64,000 nt of DNA, taken from assembly GCA_045660545.1 (NCBI GenBank), contig JAZREA010000002.1, positions 1-64,000 on the forward strand, given 5' to 3'. Positions within the stretch are counted from its first letter, which is position 1. Every line of letters begins with the position of its first letter. The position numbers and the translations under genes were made by a program. This DNA comes from JAZREA01 sp045660545 (lineage in GTDB: Bacteria > Bacillota > Clostridia > Monoglobales > Firm-18). Below, piece after piece: positions 18,843-26,273 of this stretch. The notes under the pieces were generated by a model. The model saw only the letters and a program-made list of their open reading frames with translations. It was not told the DNA's origin and made no database searches.

Positions 18843-18886
18843 GTGCGGGCTCTGCCGCACCATATCAGAATTTCTTCTGATTATGG
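18843..18886 (-). promoter_or_regulatory. Two hairpins in the S-layer gene leader
   Basis: GTGCGG/CCGCAC (18843-18860) and a longer stem CCATA-TCAGAA / TTCTGA-T-TATGG (18860-18886, one bulge) fill the start of the predicted 5' untranslated region. They are probably mRNA-stabilising structures. No riboswitch class is recognised. Confidence 0.6.
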
Positions 18887-18890
18887 TTTG

Positions 18891-18919
18891 ATTATATCAC
18901 TTTACTTTTAGTTCGTCAA
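18891..18919 (-). promoter_or_regulatory. Strong sigma-A promoter of the S-layer gene
   Basis: TTGACG (18919-18914), 17-bp spacer, TATAAT (18896-18891) with an extended TG upstream of the -10. This predicts a leader of about 90 nt. Confidence 0.85.
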
Positions 18920-18991
18920 GCGTTGTAATATAACTGTAAAACTTGTAATTTTCCGGTAATATTACGTCGCTTTGTGTAACATTTCAGTAAA

Positions 18992-19032
18992 ATGAGGCTT
19001 GAAAAACCGCCAAAAGCGACTCCAAACCTCAT
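18992..19032 (-). terminator. Probable terminator after spoVAC
   Basis: 10-bp stem ATGAGGTTTG/CAAGCCTCAT (minus strand, one G-U pair) with a 21-nt loop and a short TTTTA tail. Moderate strength. Confidence 0.5.
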
Positions 19033-19093
19033 ACATTTTATACTTTTTTTGCCGTTTTGTCAACCCTTTTTATAAATCTTTTGCTTTTTGCTA

Positions 19094-19537
19094 TTAAAAC
19101 AGCAGACAATAGATTATCCCGATAAGCACAGACACGGTCGTACCGTAAACTATTACAGGCCCCGCTACTGTAAATATTTTTACCGCAAGGCCCAAAACCC
19201 AGCCTTCGCTTTTAAACTCCATAGCGGAGGAGACAATAGAGTTTGCAAAGCCCGTTATCGGCACGATGCTGCCCGCGCCCGCAAACTTGCCTATCTTGCT
19301 GTACACATTAATCCCCGTCAAAAGCGAGCCTATAAATATCATTATAATAGGAAGAGCTTTTTTCACTACCGCCTCGTCAAGCCCGTACTTTTTTAGCGCC
19401 CAGCTTATAACCTCGGCAAAAAGGCATATTGCGCCCCCCACCAAAAAGGCGCGCGCAGTGTCGCGCAGTATTTTAGACTTCGGCGACATTTGTGCGACAT
19501 ACTTGTTATATTCTTCGGGTGTATAATCTTTTTTCAT
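19094..19537 (-). CDS. spoVAC: Stage V sporulation protein AC
   Basis: 147 aa, usual size for SpoVAC. ATG 19537 follows AAGGAG. A short cytoplasmic N-terminus (EYNKYVAQMSPKSKILRD) is followed by several membrane spans (AFLVGGAICLFAEVISW, ALPIIMIFIGSLLTGI, VAGPVIVYGTTVSVLIGII) and the family segment GKFAGAGSIVPITGFAN. Known role: part of the SpoVA channel in the spore inner membrane that moves dipicolinic acid into the forespore and out at germination. It lies 50 bp behind sigF, so it probably belongs to the spoIIA operon transcript or a sigma-F/G-dependent unit. spoVAD and spoVAE, commonly next to it, are absent here. Confidence 0.88.
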   Translation of the reverse strand: MKKDYTPEEYNKYVAQMSPKSKILRDTARAFLVGGAICLFAEVISWALKKYGLDEAVVKKALPIIMIFIGSLLTGINVYSKIGKFAGAGSIVPITGFANSIVSSAMEFKSEGWVLGLAVKIFTVAGPVIVYGTTVSVLIGIIYCLLF

Positions 19538-19587
19538 ATTTTTGGCTCCTTGATTTAATATAAACTAGCTGTTTTATATTATTTCGC

Positions 19588-20304
19588 CTAGCCTGTCATT
19601 TTATCCCTCATTTTATAAAGTACCTTTTTTTCAATTCTTGACACCTGCACCTGAGATATGCCGAGCATCTGTGCAACCTGCGACTGAGTCTGGTCCTTAA
19701 AGTAACGCATAACTATAATCTGTCGCTCGCGCGCGTCAAGCCCTTTTAGCGCCTCTTTAATCGCAAGGCGGTTTACAATCCCCTGTTCCATGTCGGTACC
19801 GCTGTCTACTATGCTTTCAAGCTCCTTGCCGTCGTCGGTTACTGTGGCGTTTAACGACTCGGGCATGGCGCAGGCGTCCATCGCCATAACCAGCTCCTCG
19901 GTGCACACCCCAAGCTCGCGTGCGATTTCTGCAACCGACGGCTCTCTGCCGTTTTCCTTGGAAAGCTTGTCCGCCTTTGCCTTCGCCTTTATCGCCAGCT
20001 CTTTAAAGCCGCGGCTTACCTTTATTATCCCGTCGTCTCTGATGTGGCGCTTTATCTCGCCCATTATCACAGGAACGGCGTAGGTGGAAAACCGCACACC
20101 AAAGGAGGAGTCGAACTTTTCCACCGCTTTTATAAGCCCGATGCAGCCTACCTGAAACAAGTCGTCTGCCTCGTGCCCGCGGTTTAGGAACTTGCGCACC
20201 ACGCTCCACACAAGCCCTATGTTTTGCTCTACGACATATTCTCGCGCCTCGGCGTCCCCTGCCGACGCGTGCTTAATTGCTTCATATATATCGGTATATT
20301 CCAA
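19588..20304 (-). CDS. sigF: RNA polymerase sporulation sigma factor SigF
   Basis: 238 aa. TTG start at 20304 is preceded by GGGGTGAT. Sigma-70 family without region 1: region 2 (DDLFQVGCIGLIKAVEKF, RFSTYAVPVIMGEIKRHIRD), region 3 (VSRGFKELAIKAKAK, REPSVAEIARELGV) and region 4 with a helix-turn-helix (QSQVAQMLGISQVQVSRIEKK). Known role: first forespore-specific sigma factor, held inactive by SpoIIAB. Third gene of the classical spoIIAA-spoIIAB-sigF operon, 4 bp after spoIIAB, which distinguishes it from the similar SigG. Confidence 0.93.
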   Translation of the reverse strand: MEYTDIYEAIKHASAGDAEAREYVVEQNIGLVWSVVRKFLNRGHEADDLFQVGCIGLIKAVEKFDSSFGVRFSTYAVPVIMGEIKRHIRDDGIIKVSRGFKELAIKAKAKADKLSKENGREPSVAEIARELGVCTEELVMAMDACAMPESLNATVTDDGKELESIVDSGTDMEQGIVNRLAIKEALKGLDARERQIIVMRYFKDQTQSQVAQMLGISQVQVSRIEKKVLYKMRDKMTG

Positions 20305-20308
20305 AGTA

Positions 20309-20734
20309 TCACCCCTGAAGCTTCTTTGTCATCCTGACGGTTGTCCCCATACCGAGCGAGGATTTTACATCCACCGAATCCATAAAGGTTTCCATCACAG
20401 TAAAGCCCATTCCCGAGCGCTCAAGCTCGGGCCTCGATGTATAAAGAGGCTGACGCGCCAAAGCCACGTCCGATATGCCGTGCCCGCTGTCCGAAACGGC
20501 AATCTCTACAACGTTGTCCTCTATTTTACACTCTAAGGTTATGTAACCGACCTCGCCCTCGTAGCCGTGGACAATCGAGTTTGTAACAGCTTCGGAAACC
20601 GCCGTCTTTATGTCGGCAAGCTGCTCGACCGTAACATCGAGCTGAGACACGAACGCCGCAGTTGCGACTCTGGCGAAGCCCTCGTTTGCAGATTTGTTTA
20701 AAAACTGTATTTTCATTTGGTTTTGATACGACAT
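20309..20734 (-). CDS. spoIIAB: Anti-sigma-F factor and serine kinase SpoIIAB
   Basis: 141 aa from ATG 20734, chosen because AAGGA sits 8 nt upstream. A frame extension to 20752 lacks a site. GHKL/Bergerat ATPase fold: N-box AVTNSIVHGY, G1 box DSGHGI, G2 box SGMGFTVM, and a C-terminal GMGTTVRM strand. Known role: binds SigF and phosphorylates SpoIIAA on serine. It is packed between spoIIAA and sigF with 21-bp and 4-bp gaps, as in other spore formers. Confidence 0.92.
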   Translation of the reverse strand: MSYQNQMKIQFLNKSANEGFARVATAAFVSQLDVTVEQLADIKTAVSEAVTNSIVHGYEGEVGYITLECKIEDNVVEIAVSDSGHGISDVALARQPLYTSRPELERSGMGFTVMETFMDSVDVKSSLGMGTTVRMTKKLQG

Positions 20735-20755
20735 TTTATCAGTCCTTTCCAAAGT

Positions 20756-21088
20756 TTAATTTTTTAATGCGTTCTCTTCGTTTGCATACACCGGGACAAT
20801 CCTTTTAATTCCCGACATCTCAATAAGCTTGTCCAGCCTGCCGCTTACGCCAAAGGCGCTTACCGAGCCGCCGACCGACTGCATAAGACGGTAGCGGCCC
20901 ATTATAACACCTATCCCCGAGCTGTCCATAAAGCCAACCCTCGAAAAGTCGAATACAATCTTATGTATTCCTCTGTCTGCGACGCGGCTGTCGATGTCTC
21001 GCCTTAGGCTTTCCGCATAGTGTTGGTCGAGCTCACCGTTTAGGCGCACTATCATCGTGTCCTTGTTATACTCTATTAGCGTATCCAT
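20756..21088 (-). CDS. spoIIAA: Anti-sigma-F factor antagonist SpoIIAA
   Basis: 110 aa with a STAS domain. ATG 21088 follows GGAGGC. The phosphorylation loop is visible (GFMDSSGIGVIMGRYR). Known role: when dephosphorylated (by SpoIIE) it binds SpoIIAB and releases SigF in the forespore. First gene of the operon. Upstream, 30-58 bp away, is a possible promoter. Confidence 0.92.
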   Translation of the reverse strand: MDTLIEYNKDTMIVRLNGELDQHYAESLRRDIDSRVADRGIHKIVFDFSRVGFMDSSGIGVIMGRYRLMQSVGGSVSAFGVSGRLDKLIEMSGIKRIVPVYANEENALKN

Positions 21089-21118
21089 ATTTTGCCTCCT
21101 TTTTCGCTTTTGTCAAAT

Positions 21119-21146
21119 ATTATATCCGCTTTTTATCAGTTGTCCA
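21119..21146 (-). promoter_or_regulatory. Possible promoter of the spoIIA operon
   Basis: TGGACA-16 bp-TATAAT on the minus strand. In Bacillus this operon uses sigma-H with Spo0A. Here TTTGACAAA near 21109-21117 is one mismatch from a Spo0A box half. Tentative. Confidence 0.4.
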
Positions 21147-21157
21147 TTACAAAACGG

Positions 21158-22252
21158 TTACATTCGCCGCACCTTTTTACACGTTACACTTAGTATTGAC
21201 AAAATAAGAATAATTATTCCAAAAAGCGCCGTTAAGTTTATTCCGTTTGCCCAAAGGCTTGCAAAGCCCACCTCGCTTTTTGTCGCAAACACGGGAAGGG
21301 ATATGTCGCAAAAGCCAAGCATTACCCACGTAACAAAGGCGGATATTGCGCCCTGCGCAAGCTTTGCTGCCGCAAATACCAACGACGACAGCCCGTACTC
21401 CGAGATTATTCCGCGCACCTGTAAAATTGCCGAAAGCCCGCCAAAGCCTAATATAAACGACGCGGCGCAAAGGGTGGAGGCGGTTATCTTTTCTGCTCCG
21501 AGGGCGGCTATGCCGTTGGTCATTTCAAACGCCCCGTATATTATCCCTGCAAGGCCCGATTTGTCCGCCGCCTTGCCGCCTATAATATCTATCATTCCCG
21601 ACTGCCTTAAAATCGCAACCACCACTGCAAAAAATATTACAAAGCCACAAACATACCCCATAAGCGAAACAGACTCTGCCATAACGGAAGAAAGAGTCGC
21701 TCTTTCGTCCCTTTTTGTAGCAGACGCCCGCACTAAAACGTCGCCCCTTTTGTAAAACGACATACAAACTCCCACCAAAAGTGCAGAGATAATATGCGAC
21801 GCATAAAGGAGTCCGCCTATCTTTTCGTACCCAAGCATCCCCGACGCCACCGCGCCCATTATAAAGAGCGGCCCGGAGTTGTTGCAAAAGCAGACCATCC
21901 GCTGCGCCTCGCTTTTGCTGCAAAGCCCGTCTTTTAAAAGCTCTGTAACCGTCTTTGCTCCGACGGGGCATCCGCTTAAAGCTCCGACCACCATAGCGAA
22001 CGCTCCGCACCCGGGCACGTTAAAGACAGGCCTCATTATAAACTGCATCGGCTTGCTTATGTAGCGGGCAAAGCCGTTTTGCACAAGCATCTTCGAGCAG
22101 ATAAAAAACGGCAAAAGCGACGGCACCACAACCGAAAGACACAGCTCGACTCCGCCACTGGCCGCGCCAATACACACGGACGGCGCAAACACCAGCCCGC
22201 ACAGAATATAAAGTATTAACCAAATAGATACTTTCTTTCCATATTCCACCAA
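21158..22252 (-). CDS. ylbJ: Sporulation integral membrane protein YlbJ
   Basis: 364 aa. GTG 22252 lies 9 nt after GGAGG. Many hydrophobic spans and the YlbJ/nucleoside-recognition (Gate) motifs: GGVELCLSVVVPSLLPFFI near the N-terminus, GALSGCPVGAKTV, FCNNSGPLFIMGAV and FGGLSAILQVRGI. Known for Bacillus YlbJ: mother-cell (sigma-E) membrane protein needed for heat-resistant spores. It is divergent from yqfC, another sigma-E-type gene, so the 70-bp gap probably carries back-to-back sporulation promoters. It converges toward no partner gene; spoIIAA begins 69 bp downstream on the same strand. Confidence 0.88.
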   Translation of the reverse strand: MVEYGKKVSIWLILYILCGLVFAPSVCIGAASGGVELCLSVVVPSLLPFFICSKMLVQNGFARYISKPMQFIMRPVFNVPGCGAFAMVVGALSGCPVGAKTVTELLKDGLCSKSEAQRMVCFCNNSGPLFIMGAVASGMLGYEKIGGLLYASHIISALLVGVCMSFYKRGDVLVRASATKRDERATLSSVMAESVSLMGYVCGFVIFFAVVVAILRQSGMIDIIGGKAADKSGLAGIIYGAFEMTNGIAALGAEKITASTLCAASFILGFGGLSAILQVRGIISEYGLSSLVFAAAKLAQGAISAFVTWVMLGFCDISLPVFATKSEVGFASLWANGINLTALFGIIILILSILSVTCKKVRRM

Positions 22253-22321
22253 AAACTCCCTCCCACATAGTAAAATCTATGATAAAACCCTCCCGCATAG
22301 AATATACTTAAAATATCGGAG
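22253..22321. promoter_or_regulatory. Divergent ylbJ-yqfC control region
   Basis: CATAGAAT (plus strand, about 22298) and CATAGATT (minus strand, about 22281-22274) resemble sigma-E -10 boxes, and a CTCCC-R-CATAG motif occurs twice in direct orientation. No convincing -35 was fixed. Assignment to sigma-E is inference from the genes served. Confidence 0.4.
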
Positions 22322-22330
22322 GTGTATGTG

Positions 22331-22621
22331 TTGAAAAAACGTGCTGCAAGGAAATCTCCAAAGTCTTTTTCCGAGCGTTTTGCGGAGGCGATAGAGATGC
22401 CAAAGGACGTAATCGCGTCCTGCTCTAAAATTACCGCCTACAACGACAACCAGATAATCGTGGAAAACTACAAGGGCATATTCGAATACACAGCAGAAAA
22501 AATCAGAATAAAAACCTGCTCGGGCATACTGTGCATCAGCGGCGACGCGCTGTCCATCCGCGCCGTAACAGATACCGACATACTGATTGAGGGAACTTTT
22601 AACAATGTGGGGTGGGAATAG
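22331..22621 (+). CDS. yqfC: Sporulation protein YqfC
   Basis: 96 aa if translation begins at TTG 22331, 8 nt after GGAGG. GTG 22328 is the alternative, and GTG 22322 overlaps the ribosome site. Family motifs: GVIAS-like PKDVIASCSKITAYND, VENYKGIFEYTAEKIRI, and a GDALSIRAVTDTDILIEG end. Function unknown at the molecular level. In Bacillus it is a sigma-E-dependent gene next to yqfD, as here. It opens the rightward yqfC-yqfD-phoH-ybeY-era cluster. Confidence 0.85.
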   Translation: MKKRAARKSPKSFSERFAEAIEMPKDVIASCSKITAYNDNQIIVENYKGIFEYTAEKIRIKTCSGILCISGDALSIRAVTDTDILIEGTFNNVGWE

Positions 22622-23788
22622 TTGCTTCTTTCTAAAATATTCGGCTACATAAAAGGTTTTGTTACAATCGTTATCGAGGGGCTTTTCCCCGAGCGCTTCA
22701 TCAATATTTGTACAAGGAATAATATTTCTCTTACAAACATCATTCGAAAGGACAAAACCCACATACAGGCCGACATCACAGTCCCCGACTTTAAAAGGCT
22801 CCACCGCATCAACGCAAAAACAGGGTGCAAAGTGCATATCAAGCAAAAGCACGGCCTCCCGTTCTTTTTAAACAGGCATAAAAAGAGGAAGATGCTTGTG
22901 CTTGGGGCGCTGTTGTTCTTTTTATCCCTTTTTGCTTTAACCCGCTTTGTGTGGATTATAGAGGTTACAGGCAACGAGCAGCTAAGCCGGGAAGAAGTAA
23001 TAAGCTACGCCAAAAAGGCGGGCCTTTATGCAGGTATGTATATAAACCACGTCGACTCCGACGAGGTTCAAAGCTATCTTATGACGAATATGAAGGAGAT
23101 AAAGTTCGTAAGCGTCAACCGGACGGGAACGGTAGTAAACATCGACATAAGAGAAAGGGAAGAAATCCGCGAGCACTTCGACAACACTACACCAACCAAC
23201 ATCGTGGCGTCCCAAAGCGGAGTAATCGAGGAGGCGCTTGTCCAAAACGGGACTGCCCTTGTAAAGCCCGGCGACGTCGTATATAAGGGCCAGCTCTTAG
23301 TCAGCGGCGCCGCAGACAGCACGACGCTTGGAATCAAGTTTTCGCGCTCCGACGCGCAAATAATGGCACGCGTCTGGCACGAGGAAACTGTAAAAACCCC
23401 ATACCAAAAGGTCGAAAAAGTCGAAACAGGAAGGGTTAAAAAACAAAGGAAGCTGAAAATTTTTGGCTTTTCGCTAAATTTGTTTGTAAAAAACAAAATT
23501 TTATTTGAAAAATACGACATATTAAGTTATACTAATTATATAAGCATAGGAAAAGGCAAAACCATCCCCATCGGGATAGAAACCACAGAATACAAAGAGT
23601 ACACAAACAAAAGCCGCACCCTTACAGAAAATGAGCTTAAAGCTCTGCTTACGCAGCAGATGGACAAAAAGTACAGCTCCTGCGAAATAATCAGCAGGAA
23701 GTTTAAGCCTTCCGAAGGGAAAATGACGGCTGTATATGAGTGTATTGAAGATATAGCCAAAGAGGAGGAAATGAATGACGACAGATAA
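22622..23788 (+). CDS. yqfD: Sporulation protein YqfD
   Basis: 388 aa from TTG 22622, directly after the yqfC stop with GGGTGGGA upstream. A basic N-terminal region (GYIKGFVTIVIEGLFPERF) precedes a single transmembrane helix at about 90-110 (MLVLGALLFFLSLFALTRFVW) and a large extracytoplasmic part with a POTRA-like stretch (ISYAKKAGLYAGMYINHVDS). Typical length for YqfD. Known: sporulation protein of unknown biochemistry, usually partnered with YqfC. Its end overlaps phoH by 14 bp, which implies translational coupling. Confidence 0.9.
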   Translation: MLLSKIFGYIKGFVTIVIEGLFPERFINICTRNNISLTNIIRKDKTHIQADITVPDFKRLHRINAKTGCKVHIKQKHGLPFFLNRHKKRKMLVLGALLFFLSLFALTRFVWIIEVTGNEQLSREEVISYAKKAGLYAGMYINHVDSDEVQSYLMTNMKEIKFVSVNRTGTVVNIDIREREEIREHFDNTTPTNIVASQSGVIEEALVQNGTALVKPGDVVYKGQLLVSGAADSTTLGIKFSRSDAQIMARVWHEETVKTPYQKVEKVETGRVKKQRKLKIFGFSLNLFVKNKILFEKYDILSYTNYISIGKGKTIPIGIETTEYKEYTNKSRTLTENELKALLTQQMDKKYSSCEIISRKFKPSEGKMTAVYECIEDIAKEEEMNDDR

Positions 23789-24749
23789 ATACCTTGAAGT
23801 CGAAAGCTCCGCGCAGATTTTAAACATTTTCGGCAGCTTTGACAGCAACATTAAAATTATAGAGGACCACTACGGCGTCAGCGTTGTACACCGTGGAACA
23901 AACCTTAAAATTACAGGCCCTGAGGACAGCGCGGAAAAAGCTTTGCGCTGTATTTCAGGTCTTATAGGTATGTCTGCAAGCAACAAGGAAATTACCGAGC
24001 AAAACGTCCGCTACGCAATATCGATGGTAGAGGAAAATATGGAGGATAAGCTATACACGCTCGAAAAGGACATCGTGTGCATCACCTCCAAGGGCAAGCC
24101 GATTAAAGCAAAGACGCTTGGCCAGAAAAAATATCTCGACGCAATAGACAAAAACACCATAACCTTCGGAATCGGCCCTGCGGGAACTGGTAAGACCTAC
24201 CTCGCAGTAGCTATGGCGGTTACCAGCTTAAAGCGCAAGGAAGTCAGCCGTATCGTTATAACCCGCCCCGCCGTTGAGGCAGGCGAAAGCCTGGGCTTTT
24301 TGCCGGGCGATTTACAAAGCAAGGTCGACCCGTACCTTCGTCCGCTGCACGACGCGCTTTACGATATGCTCGGTGTAGAGGCGTACCAGCGCTATGTCGA
24401 GCGCGGCGTTATCGAGGTCGCACCTCTTGCTTATATGAGAGGAAGAACGCTTGACGACTCGTACATCATCTTAGACGAGGCGCAAAACACCACCCCCGAG
24501 CAGATGAAGATGTTTTTAACACGTATCGGCTTTGGCTCGAGGGCGATAATTACAGGTGATATCACCCAGGTAGACCTCCCGTTTGGCAAAAAGAGCGGTC
24601 TTAAAGAGGTGCTTCGCATTTTAAAGAACATAGACGGAATAGAGTTTTGTACGCTATCGGAAAAGGACGTTGTCCGCCACCCGCTCGTTCAGGCGATTGT
24701 AAAGGCGTACGAAAAGGACGACAAGAGAAAGGCGGCGCAAGGGAAATGA
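23775..24749 (+). CDS. phoH: PhoH family ATPase
   Basis: 324 aa. ATG 23775 has GGAGGA upstream and overlaps the yqfD stop by 14 bp. N-terminal KH-like region, then a P-loop (GPAGTGKTYLAVA, about residues 136-148) and Walker B (SYIILDEAQNTTPEQM). Other family signatures: ITRPAVEAGESLGFLPG, RLxHDAL-type PLHDALYDML, and TGDITQVDLP. Known: ATP-binding protein linked to RNA metabolism and ribosome maturation, commonly next to ybeY. The stop overlaps the ybeY start as ATGA. Confidence 0.9.
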   Translation: MTTDKYLEVESSAQILNIFGSFDSNIKIIEDHYGVSVVHRGTNLKITGPEDSAEKALRCISGLIGMSASNKEITEQNVRYAISMVEENMEDKLYTLEKDIVCITSKGKPIKAKTLGQKKYLDAIDKNTITFGIGPAGTGKTYLAVAMAVTSLKRKEVSRIVITRPAVEAGESLGFLPGDLQSKVDPYLRPLHDALYDMLGVEAYQRYVERGVIEVAPLAYMRGRTLDDSYIILDEAQNTTPEQMKMFLTRIGFGSRAIITGDITQVDLPFGKKSGLKEVLRILKNIDGIEFCTLSEKDVVRHPLVQAIVKAYEKDDKRKAAQGK

Positions 24750-25186
24750 CAGACATACAAAATACCCAGTCCAAAGTCCCGTTCACAGCAGAATTGGAAG
24801 AAGCCATCTTAGCGGTAATTGACGAGGCGTTTTCCTACGAGGGAGTCGAGCCCAGAGGCGTAAGCGTTCTTATAACCGACAATGAAGAAATTAAAGAGCT
24901 AAACCGCGAATACAGGCAAAAGGACGCGCCGACAGACGTTTTGTCCTTCCCGCTTTTTGACGAGGAAGGTGTTTTGGACGAAGACGAGCTTGGGGACATA
25001 GTTATTTCCCTGGAAAGAGCCAAGGAGCAGGCGCAGGAGTATGGCCACAGCTTAAAAAGGGAGGTCGCTTTTTTAACCGCACACTCCATGCTTCATCTGT
25101 TTGGATACGACCACGAAAACGGCGAGCAGGAAATGTACAAAATGCAAGACGACATATTAAACTCGCTCGGAATTACACGAGAATAG
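24746..25186 (+). CDS. ybeY: Endoribonuclease/rRNA maturation factor YbeY
   Basis: 146 aa from ATG 24746, whose ATGA overlaps the phoH stop. A longer in-frame extension into phoH has no homology. Central PTDVLSFP motif and the C-terminal metal-binding pattern HSMLHLFGYDH (H-x3-H-x5-H). Known role: metal-dependent factor in 16S rRNA 3' end maturation and ribosome quality control. Tightly linked to phoH and era, both ribosome-related. Confidence 0.92.
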   Translation: MTDIQNTQSKVPFTAELEEAILAVIDEAFSYEGVEPRGVSVLITDNEEIKELNREYRQKDAPTDVLSFPLFDEEGVLDEDELGDIVISLERAKEQAQEYGHSLKREVAFLTAHSMLHLFGYDHENGEQEMYKMQDDILNSLGITRE

Positions 25187-25196
25187 GAGCAACAAA

Positions 25197-26084
25197 ATGT
25201 TTAAATCAGGTTTTATTTCAATAATGGGGCGCCCAAATGCAGGCAAGTCCACCTTGCTAAACGCCGTTTTGGGCGAAAAAATAGCGGCTGTCTCTTCCAA
25301 GCCGCAAACCACAAGAACACAGATTATGGGTGTTTTGACAAACGAAGACTGCCAGTTTATCTTCGTTGACACGCCCGGAATATACAAGCCTAAAAACAAG
25401 CTTGGCAAGTTTATGATGCGCGAGGTTTCGTCAAGCTCTGACGAAGCAGACGTTATTTTGTATATGGTTGACGCGTCCGAGTTTAATTTTGAAAAAGAGG
25501 CAGAAGTCTTAGACCAGATTAACGCAAAGGCGATTTTGCTCGTTCTTAACAAAACGGACAAGCTTGAAAAGGAAAAGCTTTTGCCGATAATAGCGGCGCT
25601 GTCTGCCCACCGCAGCTTTTTAGACATAGTCCCGATTTCTGCGCTTAAAAAGGACGGCACAGACAAGCTTTTGGCGGTTATAAAAGAGCACCTTAACGAG
25701 GGGCCAAAGTATTTCCCCGACGACACATTAACCGACCAGCCGGAAAAGCAAATCGCCGCCGAGCTTATAAGAGAAAAGCTTATGCGCAACCTAAACGACG
25801 AAATCCCCTTCGGGATTGCGGTAACAACCGACCTTATGAAATATGACGAAAAAAAGGACTTAACAAGCATAACCGCAACGATATATTGCGAAAAAGACTC
25901 GCACAAGGCAATAATAATCGGCAAAAAGGGCGAAATGTTAAAGAAAATCGGCACTCACGCTCGTCACGACCTCGAAAAATTCACACGCTCGAAGGTGTTT
26001 TTACAGCTTTGGGTAAAGGTCAAGGACAACTGGCGCAACAACGATATAATGCTTAAAAACTTTGGCTATAAGGAACAAAAATAG
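25197..26084 (+). CDS. era: GTPase Era
   Basis: 295 aa. ATG 25197 with AGGAG upstream, 10 bp after ybeY. G1 GRPNAGKSTLLN, switch/G2 TTRTQIMG, G3 DTPGI, G4 NKTDKL, and a C-terminal KH domain with GKKGEMLKKIG followed by LWVKVKDNWRN. Known role: binds 16S rRNA 3' end and assists 30S assembly. The Bacillus neighbours pgpH, dgkA and cdd are not present, giving a shortened phoH-ybeY-era order. Confidence 0.95.
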   Translation: MFKSGFISIMGRPNAGKSTLLNAVLGEKIAAVSSKPQTTRTQIMGVLTNEDCQFIFVDTPGIYKPKNKLGKFMMREVSSSSDEADVILYMVDASEFNFEKEAEVLDQINAKAILLVLNKTDKLEKEKLLPIIAALSAHRSFLDIVPISALKKDGTDKLLAVIKEHLNEGPKYFPDDTLTDQPEKQIAAELIREKLMRNLNDEIPFGIAVTTDLMKYDEKKDLTSITATIYCEKDSHKAIIIGKKGEMLKKIGTHARHDLEKFTRSKVFLQLWVKVKDNWRNNDIMLKNFGYKEQK

Positions 26085-26100
26085 TAATTTTTTCATAGAA

Positions 26101-26145
26101 TATAATCACCTGCTTTGAACAACTATAATTTTAGAGGTGATTATA
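26101..26145 (+). promoter_or_regulatory. Inverted repeat covering the yqzL ribosome-binding site
   Basis: TATAATCACCT (26101-26111) pairs perfectly with AGGTGATTATA (26135-26145). The second arm contains the AGGTGA Shine-Dalgarno and the A of the ATG. Confidence 0.6.
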
Positions 26146-26273
26146 TGCTTGAAAATTTGAGCTGGACTTTTTTTGAAAAAACAGGCAACATAGAAGCTTT
26201 TTTAGAATACAAAAAGATAAAGGAAATTAATGTAGATGACAAAGGAGCTTACAACTACGGGAATGATAATTAA
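26145..26273 (+). CDS. yqzL: YqzL-like small protein
   Basis: 42 aa, too short for most ORF lists. ATG 26145 with AGGTGA 4 nt upstream. Begins MLENLSWTFFEKTGNIEAF, matching the YqzL family pattern of a short protein between era and recO in Bacillus (LxWxxFxxTGxIxxYL). Function unknown. Its last 38 bp overlap the beginning of recO in another frame, so the two are probably translated from one message. Confidence 0.8.
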   Translation: MLENLSWTFFEKTGNIEAFLEYKKIKEINVDDKGAYNYGNDN

